Source: an uncultured Pelagibacteraceae bacterium
GTDB lineage: Bacteria; Pseudomonadota; Alphaproteobacteria; Pelagibacterales; Pelagibacteraceae
Assembly (NCBI GenBank): GCA_902621345.1
Contig: CACNLV010000001.1
Coordinates: forward strand, 372,001 to 436,000
Direction of reading: 5' to 3'
DNA: 64,000 bases
Part shown: positions 1 to 9,478 of the stretch, piece by piece
Layout of the letters: every line of letters begins with the position of its first letter
Position numbering within the stretch: the stretch's first letter is position 1
Notes under the pieces: model-generated
Told to the model about the DNA's origin: nothing
Seen by the model: only the letters and a program-made list of their open reading frames with translations
Databases searched by the model: none
Position numbers and translations under genes: made by a program

Positions 1-744
1 TAGAAACTTCCTGAGTTTTTATATAAGTCGTAGTATTTGTTTTTAAGTTTTTTAAGTTAAAGTCTGATTTTGAAAATTTAAAGTTTGTAACTTTATCGTC
101 AACAACATTAATTGTTTCTCCTTCATACAATACTAAAATTTGATTATTTTCTTTATTGATAAAATTGCCCTTTTTTGCATAAGTTATTTGAAAATTTTTA
201 ATATTTTCTTCTTTTTTCATATATATATTTAATAGATTTCCATCTTTATCTTTGTTATCACTATAAATTGTAAGATCTTTTATCGTATCGTTGAATTTTT
301 TCTTTTTAACAAAACTTTCTAAAAAATTTACAGAGGATGTTCTTAAAAAAGATCTTGCTTTATCTTGAGCGCTAGGAACTACGAAAGAAGCTAAAATAAT
401 TTGTAAAAGTGTTAAAAAAATTGAAAAAATAAATAAAAAATTTATAAGTTGAAACTTATTAACACCGAAATTCCAAAATATAATAAGTTCATTATTTAAT
501 TCATATTTTGAAATCACGTAAAAAAAACTAAAGAAAAATACAAATGGTAAAACTTTACTAATTACTTTTGGAAAGTTTAGTAGTGAATAATTTATATATA
601 CTAAATAATCCCTACCATCTTCGATCATTATGTCTAAAAAGTTAACTGCCTGAAATACCCAGATAATAATACTCGCACTAAAAAGGGTAATGAGAAAAAA
701 GATTAAACAATCAGATAATAATTTTCTAAATAATATTTTTTCCA
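1..744 (-). CDS. lptF: LptF/LptG-family LPS export permease, N-terminal part (gene runs off the left edge)
   Basis: Reading the minus strand from the ATG at 744 gives an open frame to base 1 with no stop. The protein begins MEKILFRKLLSDC, then a membrane segment (about residues 13-32), a conserved-looking stretch around FLDIMIEDGRD, a second hydrophobic pair (about 60-80 and 95-120, with PSAQDKARSFL after it) and then a soluble beta-rich region. This is the YjgP/YjgQ permease layout: two N-terminal helices followed by a periplasmic jellyroll that passes LPS from the inner membrane to LptA. It is divergent from pepA, the same arrangement as lptF/pepA in many proteobacteria, so I prefer lptF to lptG. 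The C-terminal helices are outside the window. Confidence 0.8.
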
Positions 745-828
745 TTGAAATCTAACAAAATAATAATTATATATTCACAACTACAAGCTTACAATTAAAA
801 TACAACTTAAAGTACACATATATAAAAA

Positions 829-2286
829 ATGTCAATAAAAATAAGCTTTAAAAAAAGTGTTTTTAATAAAACATCCTCAAATTTGGTCTTATTTGTGGAT
901 GAAAAATTCAACACAAAATTAATTAAGAAATATTTATCTGACACAGAATTTTCGTACATATCTGATTTGTTAAAAACAAGTGACCTAAATAAAAAATTAT
1001 TAGTTTTCAATCTTAATTCGAAAAAAAAAATAGTTTTAGTCTCAATTAAAAAAAACATTAAAAATTGTGAAATTGAAAATCTAGGAGCAAAATTTTATGG
1101 GCTAATTAATTACGAAAAAAACTCTGAATATTATATCAACTCTGAGAGCTTAATAAATACCCATAAAAATTTTATAGGATACTTTCTTCATGGACTCAAA
1201 TTAAAATCATATAACTTTAAAAAATACAAAACAAAAAAAGAAAGAAAATCGTTAACTATAAGAGTTATAGGAAAAAAAAATATTATTTCACCTAAAGACC
1301 AATTAAAGTTTAGGGCACTAGAGGAAGGAACTTTTTATGCAAGAGATTTAGTTTCAGAGCCCGGCAACATACTTCATCCAGATGAATATGCCAAAAGACT
1401 AAAAGTTCTCAAAAAATATGGTTTAAAAATTAATGTTTATGATCAAGTAAGATTAAAAAAACTTGGAATGAATGCTTTGTTAGGTGTAGGTCAAGGAAGT
1501 ATAAGAGGCTCATACCTTGTTACTATGGAGTGGAAAGGATCTAAAAACAACTCAAAACCTCTAGCCTTTATTGGCAAGGGAGTTTGTTTTGATACAGGTG
1601 GGTATTCTTTGAAACCAGCGAAATTTATGGAGGATATGACTTATGATATGGCTGGCTCAGCCGCAGTTGTAGGGTTAATGAAAAATCTTGCATTAAGAAA
1701 AGCAAAAATAAATGCAGTAGGAGTTGTTGGACTTGTGGAAAATATGGTCAGCGGAAATGCTCAAAGACCTGGTGACATAGTAAAATCTTACAGTGGAAAA
1801 ACAATAGAAATTTTGAATACAGATGCAGAGGGAAGGCTTGTTTTAGCTGATGCAATCACATTTACAGAAAAGAAATTTAAACCAAAATTTATGATTGATT
1901 TAGCTACTTTAACAGGTGCAATAATTGTTTCTTTAGGATCTGAATATGCAGGTCTTTTTTCTAATAATGACAAATTGTCAAAAGAATTAATCAATGCAGG
2001 AAAAAAAGTTGAGGAAAAATTATGGAGAATGCCATTGGATAAAAATTTTGATAAATTGATAAACTCTAAGAATGCCGATATGCAAAATATTAATTATGTT
2101 GGTGGCGCCGGTTCAACTACTGCCGCCCAATTCCTACAAAGATTTATTTTGAATAAAACACCCTGGGCACACTTAGATATTGCAGGAATGGCTTTTTCAA
2201 AATATGGAGGTGCATTAAATTCAGGAGGCGCTACTGGTTATGGAGTGAGATTGTTAAATCAATTAATTGAAGATTATTATGAGTAG
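829..2286 (+). CDS. pepA: leucyl aminopeptidase (M17 family, PepA)
   Basis: 485 aa, the usual length for cytosolic M17 aminopeptidases, which remove N-terminal residues from peptides using two metal ions. The family signature NTDAEGRL is at residues 330-337 and the metal/active-site segment GKGVCFDTGG at 249-258; the AT-rich N-terminal domain (1-150) is poorly conserved, as is normal. It is divergent from lptF with about 84 bp between them, and its last bases overlap the start of ndk by 8 bp, so the two are probably cotranscribed. Confidence 0.95.
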   Translation: MSIKISFKKSVFNKTSSNLVLFVDEKFNTKLIKKYLSDTEFSYISDLLKTSDLNKKLLVFNLNSKKKIVLVSIKKNIKNCEIENLGAKFYGLINYEKNSEYYINSESLINTHKNFIGYFLHGLKLKSYNFKKYKTKKERKSLTIRVIGKKNIISPKDQLKFRALEEGTFYARDLVSEPGNILHPDEYAKRLKVLKKYGLKINVYDQVRLKKLGMNALLGVGQGSIRGSYLVTMEWKGSKNNSKPLAFIGKGVCFDTGGYSLKPAKFMEDMTYDMAGSAAVVGLMKNLALRKAKINAVGVVGLVENMVSGNAQRPGDIVKSYSGKTIEILNTDAEGRLVLADAITFTEKKFKPKFMIDLATLTGAIIVSLGSEYAGLFSNNDKLSKELINAGKKVEEKLWRMPLDKNFDKLINSKNADMQNINYVGGAGSTTAAQFLQRFILNKTPWAHLDIAGMAFSKYGGALNSGGATGYGVRLLNQLIEDYYE

Positions 2287-2689
2287 AATTGAACGGACAT
2301 TGTCAATAATTAAACCTGATGCTGTTGAGAGGAATTTGGATAGTAAAATAAAAGAAATTTTTGTAATCAATGGTTTTACAATTGTTCAAGAAAAGAAAAT
2401 TCAAATTGAAAAATCAGAGGCAGAAAAATTTTATAAAGTTCATGAAACTAAGCCATTTTATAATGAATTATGTAGCTACTTGTCCTCAGGACCTATAGTT
2501 GTAATGATACTTGAAAAAGAAAATGCTATTTTAGCTAACAGAGAGTTGATGGGTTCAACAAATCCAAAAGAGGCTGAAGAGGGTACAATAAGAAAAAAAT
2601 TTGGAATTTCTATTGATAAAAATTCTGTTCATGGTTCTGACAGTCCAGAAAATGCTAAAATTGAAATTGATTTTTTTTTTAAGGTTTAA
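2279..2689 (+). CDS. ndk: nucleoside diphosphate kinase
   Basis: 136 aa. Moves the gamma phosphate from ATP to NDPs through a phosphohistidine; the NxxHGSD motif places the catalytic histidine at residue 118. The N terminus IERTLSIIKPDAV is typical. The open frame extends to a TTG at 2267, but the ATG at 2279 gives the family's normal N terminus, so I use it; it overlaps pepA by 8 bp. The gene is convergent with purN and their ends overlap by 11 bp. Confidence 0.95.
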   Translation: MSRIERTLSIIKPDAVERNLDSKIKEIFVINGFTIVQEKKIQIEKSEAEKFYKVHETKPFYNELCSYLSSGPIVVMILEKENAILANRELMGSTNPKEAEEGTIRKKFGISIDKNSVHGSDSPENAKIEIDFFFKV

Positions 2690-3263
2690 AAAGTAACTTT
2701 TTTAAAGCTTTTGGATATAATAAATGTTCTAGTTTTAATATTTTTCTCGATAGCGTTTCTGGATTATCCCTATTACTTACTCTCAGCTTTTTTTGCATAA
2801 TTATCTTACCCGAATCTAATTTTGAATTAACAATATGAACAGTACAACCTGAAAATTTTTCTTTATTAAGTATAACCCTTTCATGTGTGTTTAAACCTTT
2901 ATATTTAGGTAATAATGATGGGTGTATATTAACTATTTTACCATTAAATTTTTTAATAAAACTTCCCGAGAGAATTTTCATAAATCCTGCAAGACAAATT
3001 AGGTGAATTTCTCTTTTTTTCAAAATTTTTAAAATTTTTTTTTCATCACTATTTTTTTGTTTGAAATTAAAAATCTCAAAATAAATTTTATTTTTTTTTA
3101 AAAACTGAACTCCATTAGCTCTTTTGTTACTAGATATAACTAAATCAACTACAATAGGGGATTTTTTTTTTTTAGAGAAATTAAATAAATTTTTCATATT
3201 ACTTCCATTACCTGAAATAAATATTGCTGATTTTAACTTTTTAATCCCAGTCGATCTTACCAT
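2679..3263 (-). CDS. purN: phosphoribosylglycinamide formyltransferase (GART)
   Basis: 194 aa enzyme of purine synthesis that transfers a formyl group from 10-formyl-THF to GAR. SGNGSN at about residues 17-22 is the phosphate-binding N-terminal motif, and the catalytic triad is visible: Asn112 and His114 in NIHPSLLP and Asp150 in NSKLDSG, with the same spacing as in the E. coli enzyme. The ATG lies 23 bp inside the end of purM, so purM-purN form a translationally coupled pair. The 3' end overlaps ndk by 11 bp with no terminator between them. Confidence 0.95.
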   Translation of the reverse strand: MVRSTGIKKLKSAIFISGNGSNMKNLFNFSKKKKSPIVVDLVISSNKRANGVQFLKKNKIYFEIFNFKQKNSDEKKILKILKKREIHLICLAGFMKILSGSFIKKFNGKIVNIHPSLLPKYKGLNTHERVILNKEKFSGCTVHIVNSKLDSGKIIMQKKLRVSNRDNPETLSRKILKLEHLLYPKALKKLLFKP

Positions 3264-4269
3264 GCATTTTGACTTGTTTTTTTCCTTTAGAAATTTTTCC
3301 TATTACATAGGGTTTATATTTTACAGGAAAAAAATTAATAACTTTCCTTAAATTTTTCGGACTTATAATCAAACAAAAACCAACACCACAATTAAAAGTT
3401 TTAAACATTTCTTTATCGCTTATGTTATGATTTTTTAACCAATGGAATATTTTAAGAGGAATAATTTTATATAAATTTATTTCAGCACTAAGATTTTTAG
3501 GTAAAATTCTTTTTAGATTATCTTTTAAACCTCCACCCGTTATATTAGCACAACCGTTCAGTAACTCATTATCAATCAGATTTAAAATTTCTTTAACATA
3601 AATTTTAGTAGGTCTAATTAATTCTTTTTTTAAAAATTTATTTTTTTTTATATTTACTTTTTTTATATCAATCAATTTTCTTACCAATGAATAACCATTA
3701 GAATGTAACCCACTAGATGGAATTGCTAAAATTAAATCATTATTTTTAATTTTTTTTCCATTTAATATTTTTTTTTCTTCAACAATTCCTACCGCAAAAC
3801 CAGCAATATCAAATTTATTTTTAGCATATGTCCCTGGCATTTCTGCCGTTTCGCCACCAACTAAAGAGCATTTTGAAATTTTGCATCCTTTTAAAATTCC
3901 ACTTATTATAGATTTTAACTTCGATAAATTAATTTTATTAATTGAAATGTAATCTAGAAAAAATAATGGTTTTGCTCCCTGAACTATTAAATCATTTACG
4001 CTCATAGCAACAAGGTCAATTCCTATAGTGTCAAATTTATTAAGTAAATTTGCAATTTCAATTTTAGTTCCTACTCCATCAGTACATGCTACAATTTTTG
4101 GATTTTTTAGATTTTTAGGAATATCACTGATTGATCCAAAACTACCAATATTACTTAACTTTTTTTTGCCTTTTTTTCTTGTAGAAATATTAGATATGAA
4201 TTTTACAAATTTATCGGCGGCATTAATATCAACACCACTTTTTTTATATGTTAATATATTTTTACTCAT
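3241..4269 (-). CDS. purM: phosphoribosylformylglycinamidine cyclo-ligase (AIR synthetase)
   Basis: 342 aa, normal length. Makes aminoimidazole ribonucleotide from FGAM with ATP. DGVGTK (64-69) and GGETAEMPG (138-146) are the ATP-binding and glycine-rich signatures of the PurM/SelD fold. First gene of the purM-purN pair. It is divergent from the DUF2066 gene with only about 11 bp between start codons if that gene starts at 4281, so its promoter must lie inside the neighbour's reading frame or be very compact. Confidence 0.95.
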   Translation of the reverse strand: MSKNILTYKKSGVDINAADKFVKFISNISTRKKGKKKLSNIGSFGSISDIPKNLKNPKIVACTDGVGTKIEIANLLNKFDTIGIDLVAMSVNDLIVQGAKPLFFLDYISINKINLSKLKSIISGILKGCKISKCSLVGGETAEMPGTYAKNKFDIAGFAVGIVEEKKILNGKKIKNNDLILAIPSSGLHSNGYSLVRKLIDIKKVNIKKNKFLKKELIRPTKIYVKEILNLIDNELLNGCANITGGGLKDNLKRILPKNLSAEINLYKIIPLKIFHWLKNHNISDKEMFKTFNCGVGFCLIISPKNLRKVINFFPVKYKPYVIGKISKGKKQVKMHGKIDWD

Positions 4270-4280
4270 TAATTTATATT

Positions 4281-5360
4281 ATGATATTTAAAACAAAAAA
4301 AAATAAACTTAACATCTTATATATTTTTTTTTACATACTATCTTTAAATATATTTTTTTTTTCCACAAACAATAGCTTCGCTAAATCTTTTGATATAAAA
4401 AACATAGATATATCTAGACCATTTGAAATAAATTTTGATAAGAATCAGGTTATCAACGAGGGTTTTATCCAAGCTTTTTTTGAATTGATTTCATTGATTG
4501 TAAGTTCTGATGATATCAAGAAAATAGATAATATTAAATTAAATGAACTTAAAGGAATGATCGAGTCATTTTCAATTCAGGAAGAGAAATTTATAAATGA
4601 TATATATTACGTAAACTTAGGAGTATCTTTTAATAAAAAGAAAATTTATGATTATTTAGAAAGGAAAAATATTTTTCCGTCTATGCCAATAAGAAAAAAA
4701 TTCTTGTTTATTCCTATTATTATAGACGAAAATAAAAAAGATCTCTTAATATTTAATAATAATAAAATCTTTGAAAATTGGAATAAAGATTTAGAAAAAA
4801 CTCATCTCATAGAATATATATTGCCTACCGAAGATCTAGAGGATTTGAACCAAATAAAAAAAAATTATGAAACTATTGAGCAGTATAATTTTGCTGAGGT
4901 GATTTCAAAATATGATTTAAAAGACTCAATTATATTATTAATTTTTAAAAATGACGATGGATTAAGGATTTTATCAAGAATAACTTATAATAAAAATGTA
5001 ATTTTAAAAAACCAGTCATTTTCACAAAAAAATATTGAGGAAGAAAAACAAACGAAAAAGATAATAAAAAAATTAAAGATAGTTTACGAAGACCATTGGA
5101 AGAAAATAAATCAAATTAATACTTCAATAAAGCTATCATTGAAAATTAAGATAAATAACAAAGATAATAATATAATATCTAACTTTGAAAAAGATTTAAG
5201 TAATTTGGATTTAATAAATTATTTTATTATTACAAAATTCGATAAAAACTTTACTTACTATCAAGTAATTTTCAATGGAACACCAAGTGTTTTTCTAAAA
5301 ATAATGGAAGAAAAAAATTATAATTTCAACACACAAAATAGAATTTGGTCAATAAAGTAG
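4281..5360 (+). CDS. DUF2066 family envelope protein
   Basis: About 359 aa with a lysine-rich start, one hydrophobic segment (about residues 9-32 of this start) ending in NNSFAKS, a likely signal peptide, and then a soluble region rich in Asn, Lys and Ile. I identify it as DUF2066 from its position directly before hda and beside purM/purN, the standard alphaproteobacterial context, and from its size and export signal; sequence similarity alone is weak. An upstream ATG at 4248 is also in frame, but it would lie inside purM and put charged and aromatic residues before the signal, so I use 4281. Function is unknown. The stop at 5358-5360 is one base before the hda ATG. Confidence 0.7.
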   Translation: MIFKTKKNKLNILYIFFYILSLNIFFFSTNNSFAKSFDIKNIDISRPFEINFDKNQVINEGFIQAFFELISLIVSSDDIKKIDNIKLNELKGMIESFSIQEEKFINDIYYVNLGVSFNKKKIYDYLERKNIFPSMPIRKKFLFIPIIIDENKKDLLIFNNNKIFENWNKDLEKTHLIEYILPTEDLEDLNQIKKNYETIEQYNFAEVISKYDLKDSIILLIFKNDDGLRILSRITYNKNVILKNQSFSQKNIEEEKQTKKIIKKLKIVYEDHWKKINQINTSIKLSLKIKINNKDNNIISNFEKDLSNLDLINYFIITKFDKNFTYYQVIFNGTPSVFLKIMEEKNYNFNTQNRIWSIK

Positions 5361-5361
5361 T

Positions 5362-6024
5362 ATGAGAAATTCTGATCAGAAAATATTAAAATTTGCTCAT
5401 GATAAAAGTTTAAAGGAAAGTGACTTTTTTGTTTCATCAAGCAATAAACACGTTTATGATTTTTTAAATAGCTGGCCAAAATGGGAAAATAACTTAATTA
5501 ATATATGTGGAGAAAACTTTTCAGGTAAAAGTCATTTAATAAATATTTTCATTAAAAAGTTTAAAGGCATTATTTTTAATGCTAATTCGTTTGGAAATGA
5601 AAATTTATCAAGTTTAAGTTTATATCAAAATATAATTTTAGAAAATTTAGACGAAAAGAAAAATGAAAAATTAATTTATTCTTTAATAAATACTGTTCAG
5701 CAAAGCAATAAGTACCTCATAATTACAACGCTTAAACCTATTTCTGAAATTGATTTTAACTTAATTGATTTAAAATCAAGAGCAAAAATTTTTTTAATCC
5801 AAAACATTAAAAAACCTGATGATGAGTTAATTTATGCTCTTTTAATAAAGAATTTATCAGATCGACAGATTATTATTGAAAAAAAGTTAATTAATTACGT
5901 AGTTAATAGAATTCATAGATCATATAGTAAAATATTTGATTTTATATATAAGATCGACGAAATGAGTTTAAAAAAAAAAAAATCTATTAATACTAATTTA
6001 ATTAAGGAAATTTTAGGAGAGTAG
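5362..6024 (+). CDS. hda: DnaA-related regulatory protein Hda/DnaA-like AAA+ ATPase
   Basis: 220 aa, matching Hda-type proteins that resemble only the AAA+ part of DnaA and, with the sliding clamp, promote hydrolysis of DnaA-bound ATP after initiation. A P-loop GENFSGKSHL is at residues 50-59, followed by a Walker B-like IILENLDEKK and a helical lid domain from about 150. The DnaA DNA-binding domain IV is absent. It starts one base after the DUF2066 stop and ends directly before aspS, so the three probably form an operon. Whether it does the RIDA job in this lineage is inference. Confidence 0.85.
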   Translation: MRNSDQKILKFAHDKSLKESDFFVSSSNKHVYDFLNSWPKWENNLINICGENFSGKSHLINIFIKKFKGIIFNANSFGNENLSSLSLYQNIILENLDEKKNEKLIYSLINTVQQSNKYLIITTLKPISEIDFNLIDLKSRAKIFLIQNIKKPDDELIYALLIKNLSDRQIIIEKKLINYVVNRIHRSYSKIFDFIYKIDEMSLKKKKSINTNLIKEILGE

Positions 6025-7809
6025 TTGAATATTTATAGAAGTCATAATTGCAACGAATTAAGAAAAAAAGACATCGGTAAAAAAGTATTACTTTCTGGTT
6101 GGATCAACAAAAAAAGAGATCACGGTAATATTCTATTTATTGATTTGAGAGATAACTATGGAATCACGCAATGTATAATCAACAAAGACAATCCAAATTT
6201 TTCAATTATTGAAAAAATGCAACTTGAAACAGTTATAAAGGTTGATGGTAAGGTGGTAAACAGATCAGAAGAAACAATTAACAAAGAAATAGAGACTGGA
6301 GAGGTAGAAGTTGTAATAAAAAGTTTTAATATTTTGGGAAAATGTAAAGAACTACCAATGCCAATATTTAGTGACCAAGAATATTCAGAGGAGATTAGAC
6401 TAAAATATAGATTTTTAGATTTAAGAAGAAAAAAAATTCATGAAAATATTATTCTAAGATCAAAAGTAATTTCTTTTATAAGAAATGAAATGAATAATCT
6501 TGGCTTTTTAGAATATCAGACACCAATTTTGACATCATCAAGTCCTGAGGGAGCAAGAGATTTTCTAGTTCCAAGTAGATTGAATCCAGGAAAATTTTAT
6601 GCACTTCCTCAAGCTCCCCAACAATTTAAACAATTAATCATGGTTTCAGGGTTTGATAAATATTTTCAAATTGCGCCCTGTTTTAGAGATGAGGATGCGA
6701 GAGCAGATAGAAGTCCAGGAGAGTTTTATCAATTAGACCTTGAGATGTCTTTTGTTGAACAAGAGGATGTTTTTAATGTAGTAGAAACACTTTTAGTAAA
6801 TACTTTTAAAAATTTTTCCAAAAAAAAATTATTACAAAAAAAATTTCCAAGAATTCCTTACAAAGAAACTATGATCAAGTATGGAACTGACAAACCTGAC
6901 CTTAGGAACCCTTTAATAATTAACGATGTAACAGAGATATTTTTAAGGGGTGATGTTAAGTTTGATATTTTCAAAAAATTAATAAATTCTGGATCTAAGG
7001 TAAGATGTATAATCACAAAAAATACCAAAAATAAACCTAGAAGTTTTTTTGATGGAATTGATAAATGGGCAAAAGATCAAGGAGCATCTGGTATGGCATA
7101 TTTTACTTTTGAAATGGATAAGGAAGTTTTTGGCAAAGGGCCTGTAGGAAAATTTTTTTCAAAAGATGCTCTTGAGGAATTAATGAAAAAAACAGGTGCA
7201 GAAATAGGTGATAGTATTTTCTTTGCATGTAATAAAGAAAAAGATTTAGAAACAATTACTGCGTTAGCAAGAAATAAAATTGCTAAAGATTTAGATTTAA
7301 TAGATGAAAATGTTTTTGCATTTTGTTGGATTGTTGATTATCCAATGTATGAGAAAGATGAAGAAACAAAAAAAATTAATTTTAGCCATAATCCTTTTTC
7401 AATGCCTCAAGGGGATATAAATAAAATTAATTTTGATAAACCTCTTGAAATCCTGGCTTATCAGTATGACATTGTGTGTAATGGGATTGAACTTTCTTCT
7501 GGTGCTATTAGAAATCATATTCCCGAGTTAATGTACAAGTTATTTGCTATCGCTGGATATGATAAAAATCAAGTTGATCAAAAATTTAGTGGGATGATAA
7601 ATGCTTTAAATTACGGTGCACCACCACACGGGGGGATTGCGCCAGGTTTAGATCGAATTGTGATGCTTTTAGCTAATGAAAAAAATATAAGGGAAGTTAC
7701 TATGTTTCCAATGAATCAAAATGCCCAAGATTTGATGATGAATGCTCCCTCTGAGGTTAGCAATGATCAATTAAAAGAATTGAATATTTCTTTAAAAATC
7801 AAAAAATAG
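6025..7809 (+). CDS. aspS: aspartyl-tRNA synthetase
   Basis: 594 aa, the bacterial AspRS length with the GAD insertion. An N-terminal OB fold (about 1-105) is followed by the class II core: motif 2 FRDEDARADR (220-229) and motif 3 GIAPGLDRIVML (537-548). Translation appears to begin at TTG 6025, immediately after the hda stop; the protein N terminus IYRSHNCNELRKKDIG fits the family. The anticodon-binding domain has RDHG (31-34) with a histidine that is found in non-discriminating AspRS enzymes, so it may also charge tRNA-Asn for GatCAB amidation; that is inference. Confidence 0.95.
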   Translation: MNIYRSHNCNELRKKDIGKKVLLSGWINKKRDHGNILFIDLRDNYGITQCIINKDNPNFSIIEKMQLETVIKVDGKVVNRSEETINKEIETGEVEVVIKSFNILGKCKELPMPIFSDQEYSEEIRLKYRFLDLRRKKIHENIILRSKVISFIRNEMNNLGFLEYQTPILTSSSPEGARDFLVPSRLNPGKFYALPQAPQQFKQLIMVSGFDKYFQIAPCFRDEDARADRSPGEFYQLDLEMSFVEQEDVFNVVETLLVNTFKNFSKKKLLQKKFPRIPYKETMIKYGTDKPDLRNPLIINDVTEIFLRGDVKFDIFKKLINSGSKVRCIITKNTKNKPRSFFDGIDKWAKDQGASGMAYFTFEMDKEVFGKGPVGKFFSKDALEELMKKTGAEIGDSIFFACNKEKDLETITALARNKIAKDLDLIDENVFAFCWIVDYPMYEKDEETKKINFSHNPFSMPQGDINKINFDKPLEILAYQYDIVCNGIELSSGAIRNHIPELMYKLFAIAGYDKNQVDQKFSGMINALNYGAPPHGGIAPGLDRIVMLLANEKNIREVTMFPMNQNAQDLMMNAPSEVSNDQLKELNISLKIKK

Positions 7810-8634
7810 TTATTTTTTGCCTTTGAGATTTATCTTCACATCAGATAGGTCAACTAAATTTTTTTTATAGTTATTTCTCACAAAGCCTTTACTGGTCATA
7901 TCCTTAACAATTTTTAATAATTGATTTTGTTCTTCAGGATTTTTTTCATCTAAATTTGTATTTTCAAAATTTCCTATAGCTGGCGTATGCGCTAAATCTT
8001 CTCTATTTTGATAAGAAATAGCTAATTCTCTAAATATATAATCTAAAATTGAAGTGGCAGATAAGATCCGGTCGTTACCATAAACCTTACCAGAAGGTTC
8101 AAATTTTGTTCCCACAAACGCATTTATAAATTCATCTAGTGGAACACCGTATTGGAGTCCAAGTGAAACGGCTATTGCAAAATTATTCATCAAGGCTTTT
8201 ACTAATTCACCTTCTTTACTTGTATCAATAAAAATTTCACCAATTTTGCCATCTTCGTATTCTCCAGTATGCAAATATACTTTATGATCACCTATTGTTG
8301 CTTTTTGGATATAGCCTTTTCTCCTATCAGGCATACTAAACCTTTTTTCATGTAGATCTGAATTATTAGATGTTTTTTTAATTATTTTTTCTAAATTTTT
8401 TTGACCAGTTTTTTTGATATTAGTTTTAACATCTATACCTGTATCATTAAAAATTTTATTATGATTTGGATCTAAACTTTTCGTTTTTCTGTTATCAAGT
8501 TTAACATCTAATATTTCAAATTCCCCATCATCTCTTTTTTCTAAGTTTTTTAACTCAGTTTCATTAATATTATCTAAATGATGATTCACCTTGAATGTAC
8601 AAGTGTAATAAGTCTCAACCAAATATTTTGCCAT
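7810..8634 (-). CDS. stand-alone TSCPD-type protein related to the C-terminal part of class II (B12) ribonucleotide reductase
   Basis: 274 aa. Residues about 100-220 closely follow the region near the C terminus of adenosylcobalamin-dependent NrdJ, with recognisable pieces [42 protein letters not shown] and [12 protein letters not shown]. No catalytic barrel is present and there is no C-terminal CxxC for disulfide relay. The N-terminal 60 residues ([11 protein letters not shown], then an acidic stretch) and a basic linker are not from NrdJ as I know it. So it is not a reductase by itself; a nucleotide- or metal-binding accessory role is possible but unproven. Convergent with aspS, zero spacing; divergent from the NDUFA12 gene by 114 bp. 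Confidence 0.75.
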   Translation of the reverse strand: MAKYLVETYYTCTFKVNHHLDNINETELKNLEKRDDGEFEILDVKLDNRKTKSLDPNHNKIFNDTGIDVKTNIKKTGQKNLEKIIKKTSNNSDLHEKRFSMPDRRKGYIQKATIGDHKVYLHTGEYEDGKIGEIFIDTSKEGELVKALMNNFAIAVSLGLQYGVPLDEFINAFVGTKFEPSGKVYGNDRILSATSILDYIFRELAISYQNREDLAHTPAIGNFENTNLDEKNPEEQNQLLKIVKDMTSKGFVRNNYKKNLVDLSDVKINLKGKK

Positions 8635-8748
8635 AATGCCTCAATTTAAAAAACAATTTGATAAATAATTCATTTTATTTATATACAAAAACAGATTTTA
8701 GTCTAATTTAATTTATACAATTTTAAATTGAAAATATTTTAATTTTAT

Positions 8749-9108
8749 ATGTTGACACTTTTAAAAAAAATTTTCACTTGGTGGAATCGTGATACATTTG
8801 GCACAAGATTGAAAACAATTTTTTTTGGAAAACTTGTTGGTAAAGATGATTTTGGAAATAAATATTATGAGAATAAAAAAGGAAATAGGTGGGTCATTTA
8901 TGCAGGCGAAATTGATGCAAGCAAAATACCAGTAGAGTGGTATTCGTGGATGCATTTCACATCAAACAAAATTGAAAAAAATCATAAACTAGACAAGTAC
9001 AAATGGCAAAAACCTCATAAGCCAAACTTAACAGGAACAGATTCTGCTTATCACCCAAATAAAAATAAAAATGTTAGTGAAAAAAAATATAAAAGTTGGA
9101 AAAATTAA
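8749..9108 (+). CDS. NDUFA12-family complex I accessory subunit
   Basis: 119 aa. The pattern GTRLKTIFFGKLVGKDDFGN, then NKYYENKKGNRWVIYAG, PVEWYSWMHF and a C-terminal KWQKPHKPNLTGT with YHPN matches the small NADH:ubiquinone oxidoreductase 17.2 kDa-type protein shared by mitochondria and alphaproteobacteria. It is a peripheral subunit of respiratory complex I, coded away from the nuo operon as in other alphaproteobacteria. Its last 38 bp overlap the next gene, so the two are probably translated from one message. Confidence 0.9.
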   Translation: MLTLLKKIFTWWNRDTFGTRLKTIFFGKLVGKDDFGNKYYENKKGNRWVIYAGEIDASKIPVEWYSWMHFTSNKIEKNHKLDKYKWQKPHKPNLTGTDSAYHPNKNKNVSEKKYKSWKN

Positions 9109-9478
9109 ATTTATTTTTTTGTTCTTAATCTTATCTTTATTTTTCAACCCTCATATTAATTTGAGTGCAAACTCTGACCTAGAGGGCACCGTAACTGAAA
9201 TTAAAGTATTAGACAAAATAAGTTCAAAAAACGTATTAGTAAAACTAAAAAATGGGGATAATACTCGTCATAAAGATCTATCTATAAAAAGTATGAAGTG
9301 TAAAAATTCAGAGTTTGATGACAATCCTGAAATTACAGCTTATATTCAAGTAAAAGATTTAAGAAGCAAAAATAAAGACGATGTTTTTGTATTCAACGGT
9401 TGGATGTTTTCTTCGAGCCCATCTATAGCACCGTTTGATCATCCAGTTTATGATATATGGCTTGTTAAATGTTATTAA
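9071..9478 (+). CDS. DUF2155 domain secreted protein
   Basis: 135 aa with a basic start and a hydrophobic segment (about residues 11-26) ending near NLSAN, a likely signal peptide. The C-terminal half has the DUF2155 pattern: two cysteines (MKCKN and the final VKCY), FVFNGWMFSSSPS, then FDHPVYDIWL. Function is unknown; alphaproteobacterial homologues sit beside the NDUFA12 gene just as here. It overlaps that gene by 38 bp, and its stop overlaps accC on the other strand by four bases (TTAA). Confidence 0.85.
   Translation: MLVKKNIKVGKIKFIFLFLILSLFFNPHINLSANSDLEGTVTEIKVLDKISSKNVLVKLKNGDNTRHKDLSIKSMKCKNSEFDDNPEITAYIQVKDLRSKNKDDVFVFNGWMFSSSPSIAPFDHPVYDIWLVKCY

Noticed and set aside
807-1058. 83-aa open frame on the minus strand across the pepA start
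   Set aside because: It lies in the antisense of pepA, is low-complexity Phe/Leu/Asn, and crosses the lptF-pepA promoter region.
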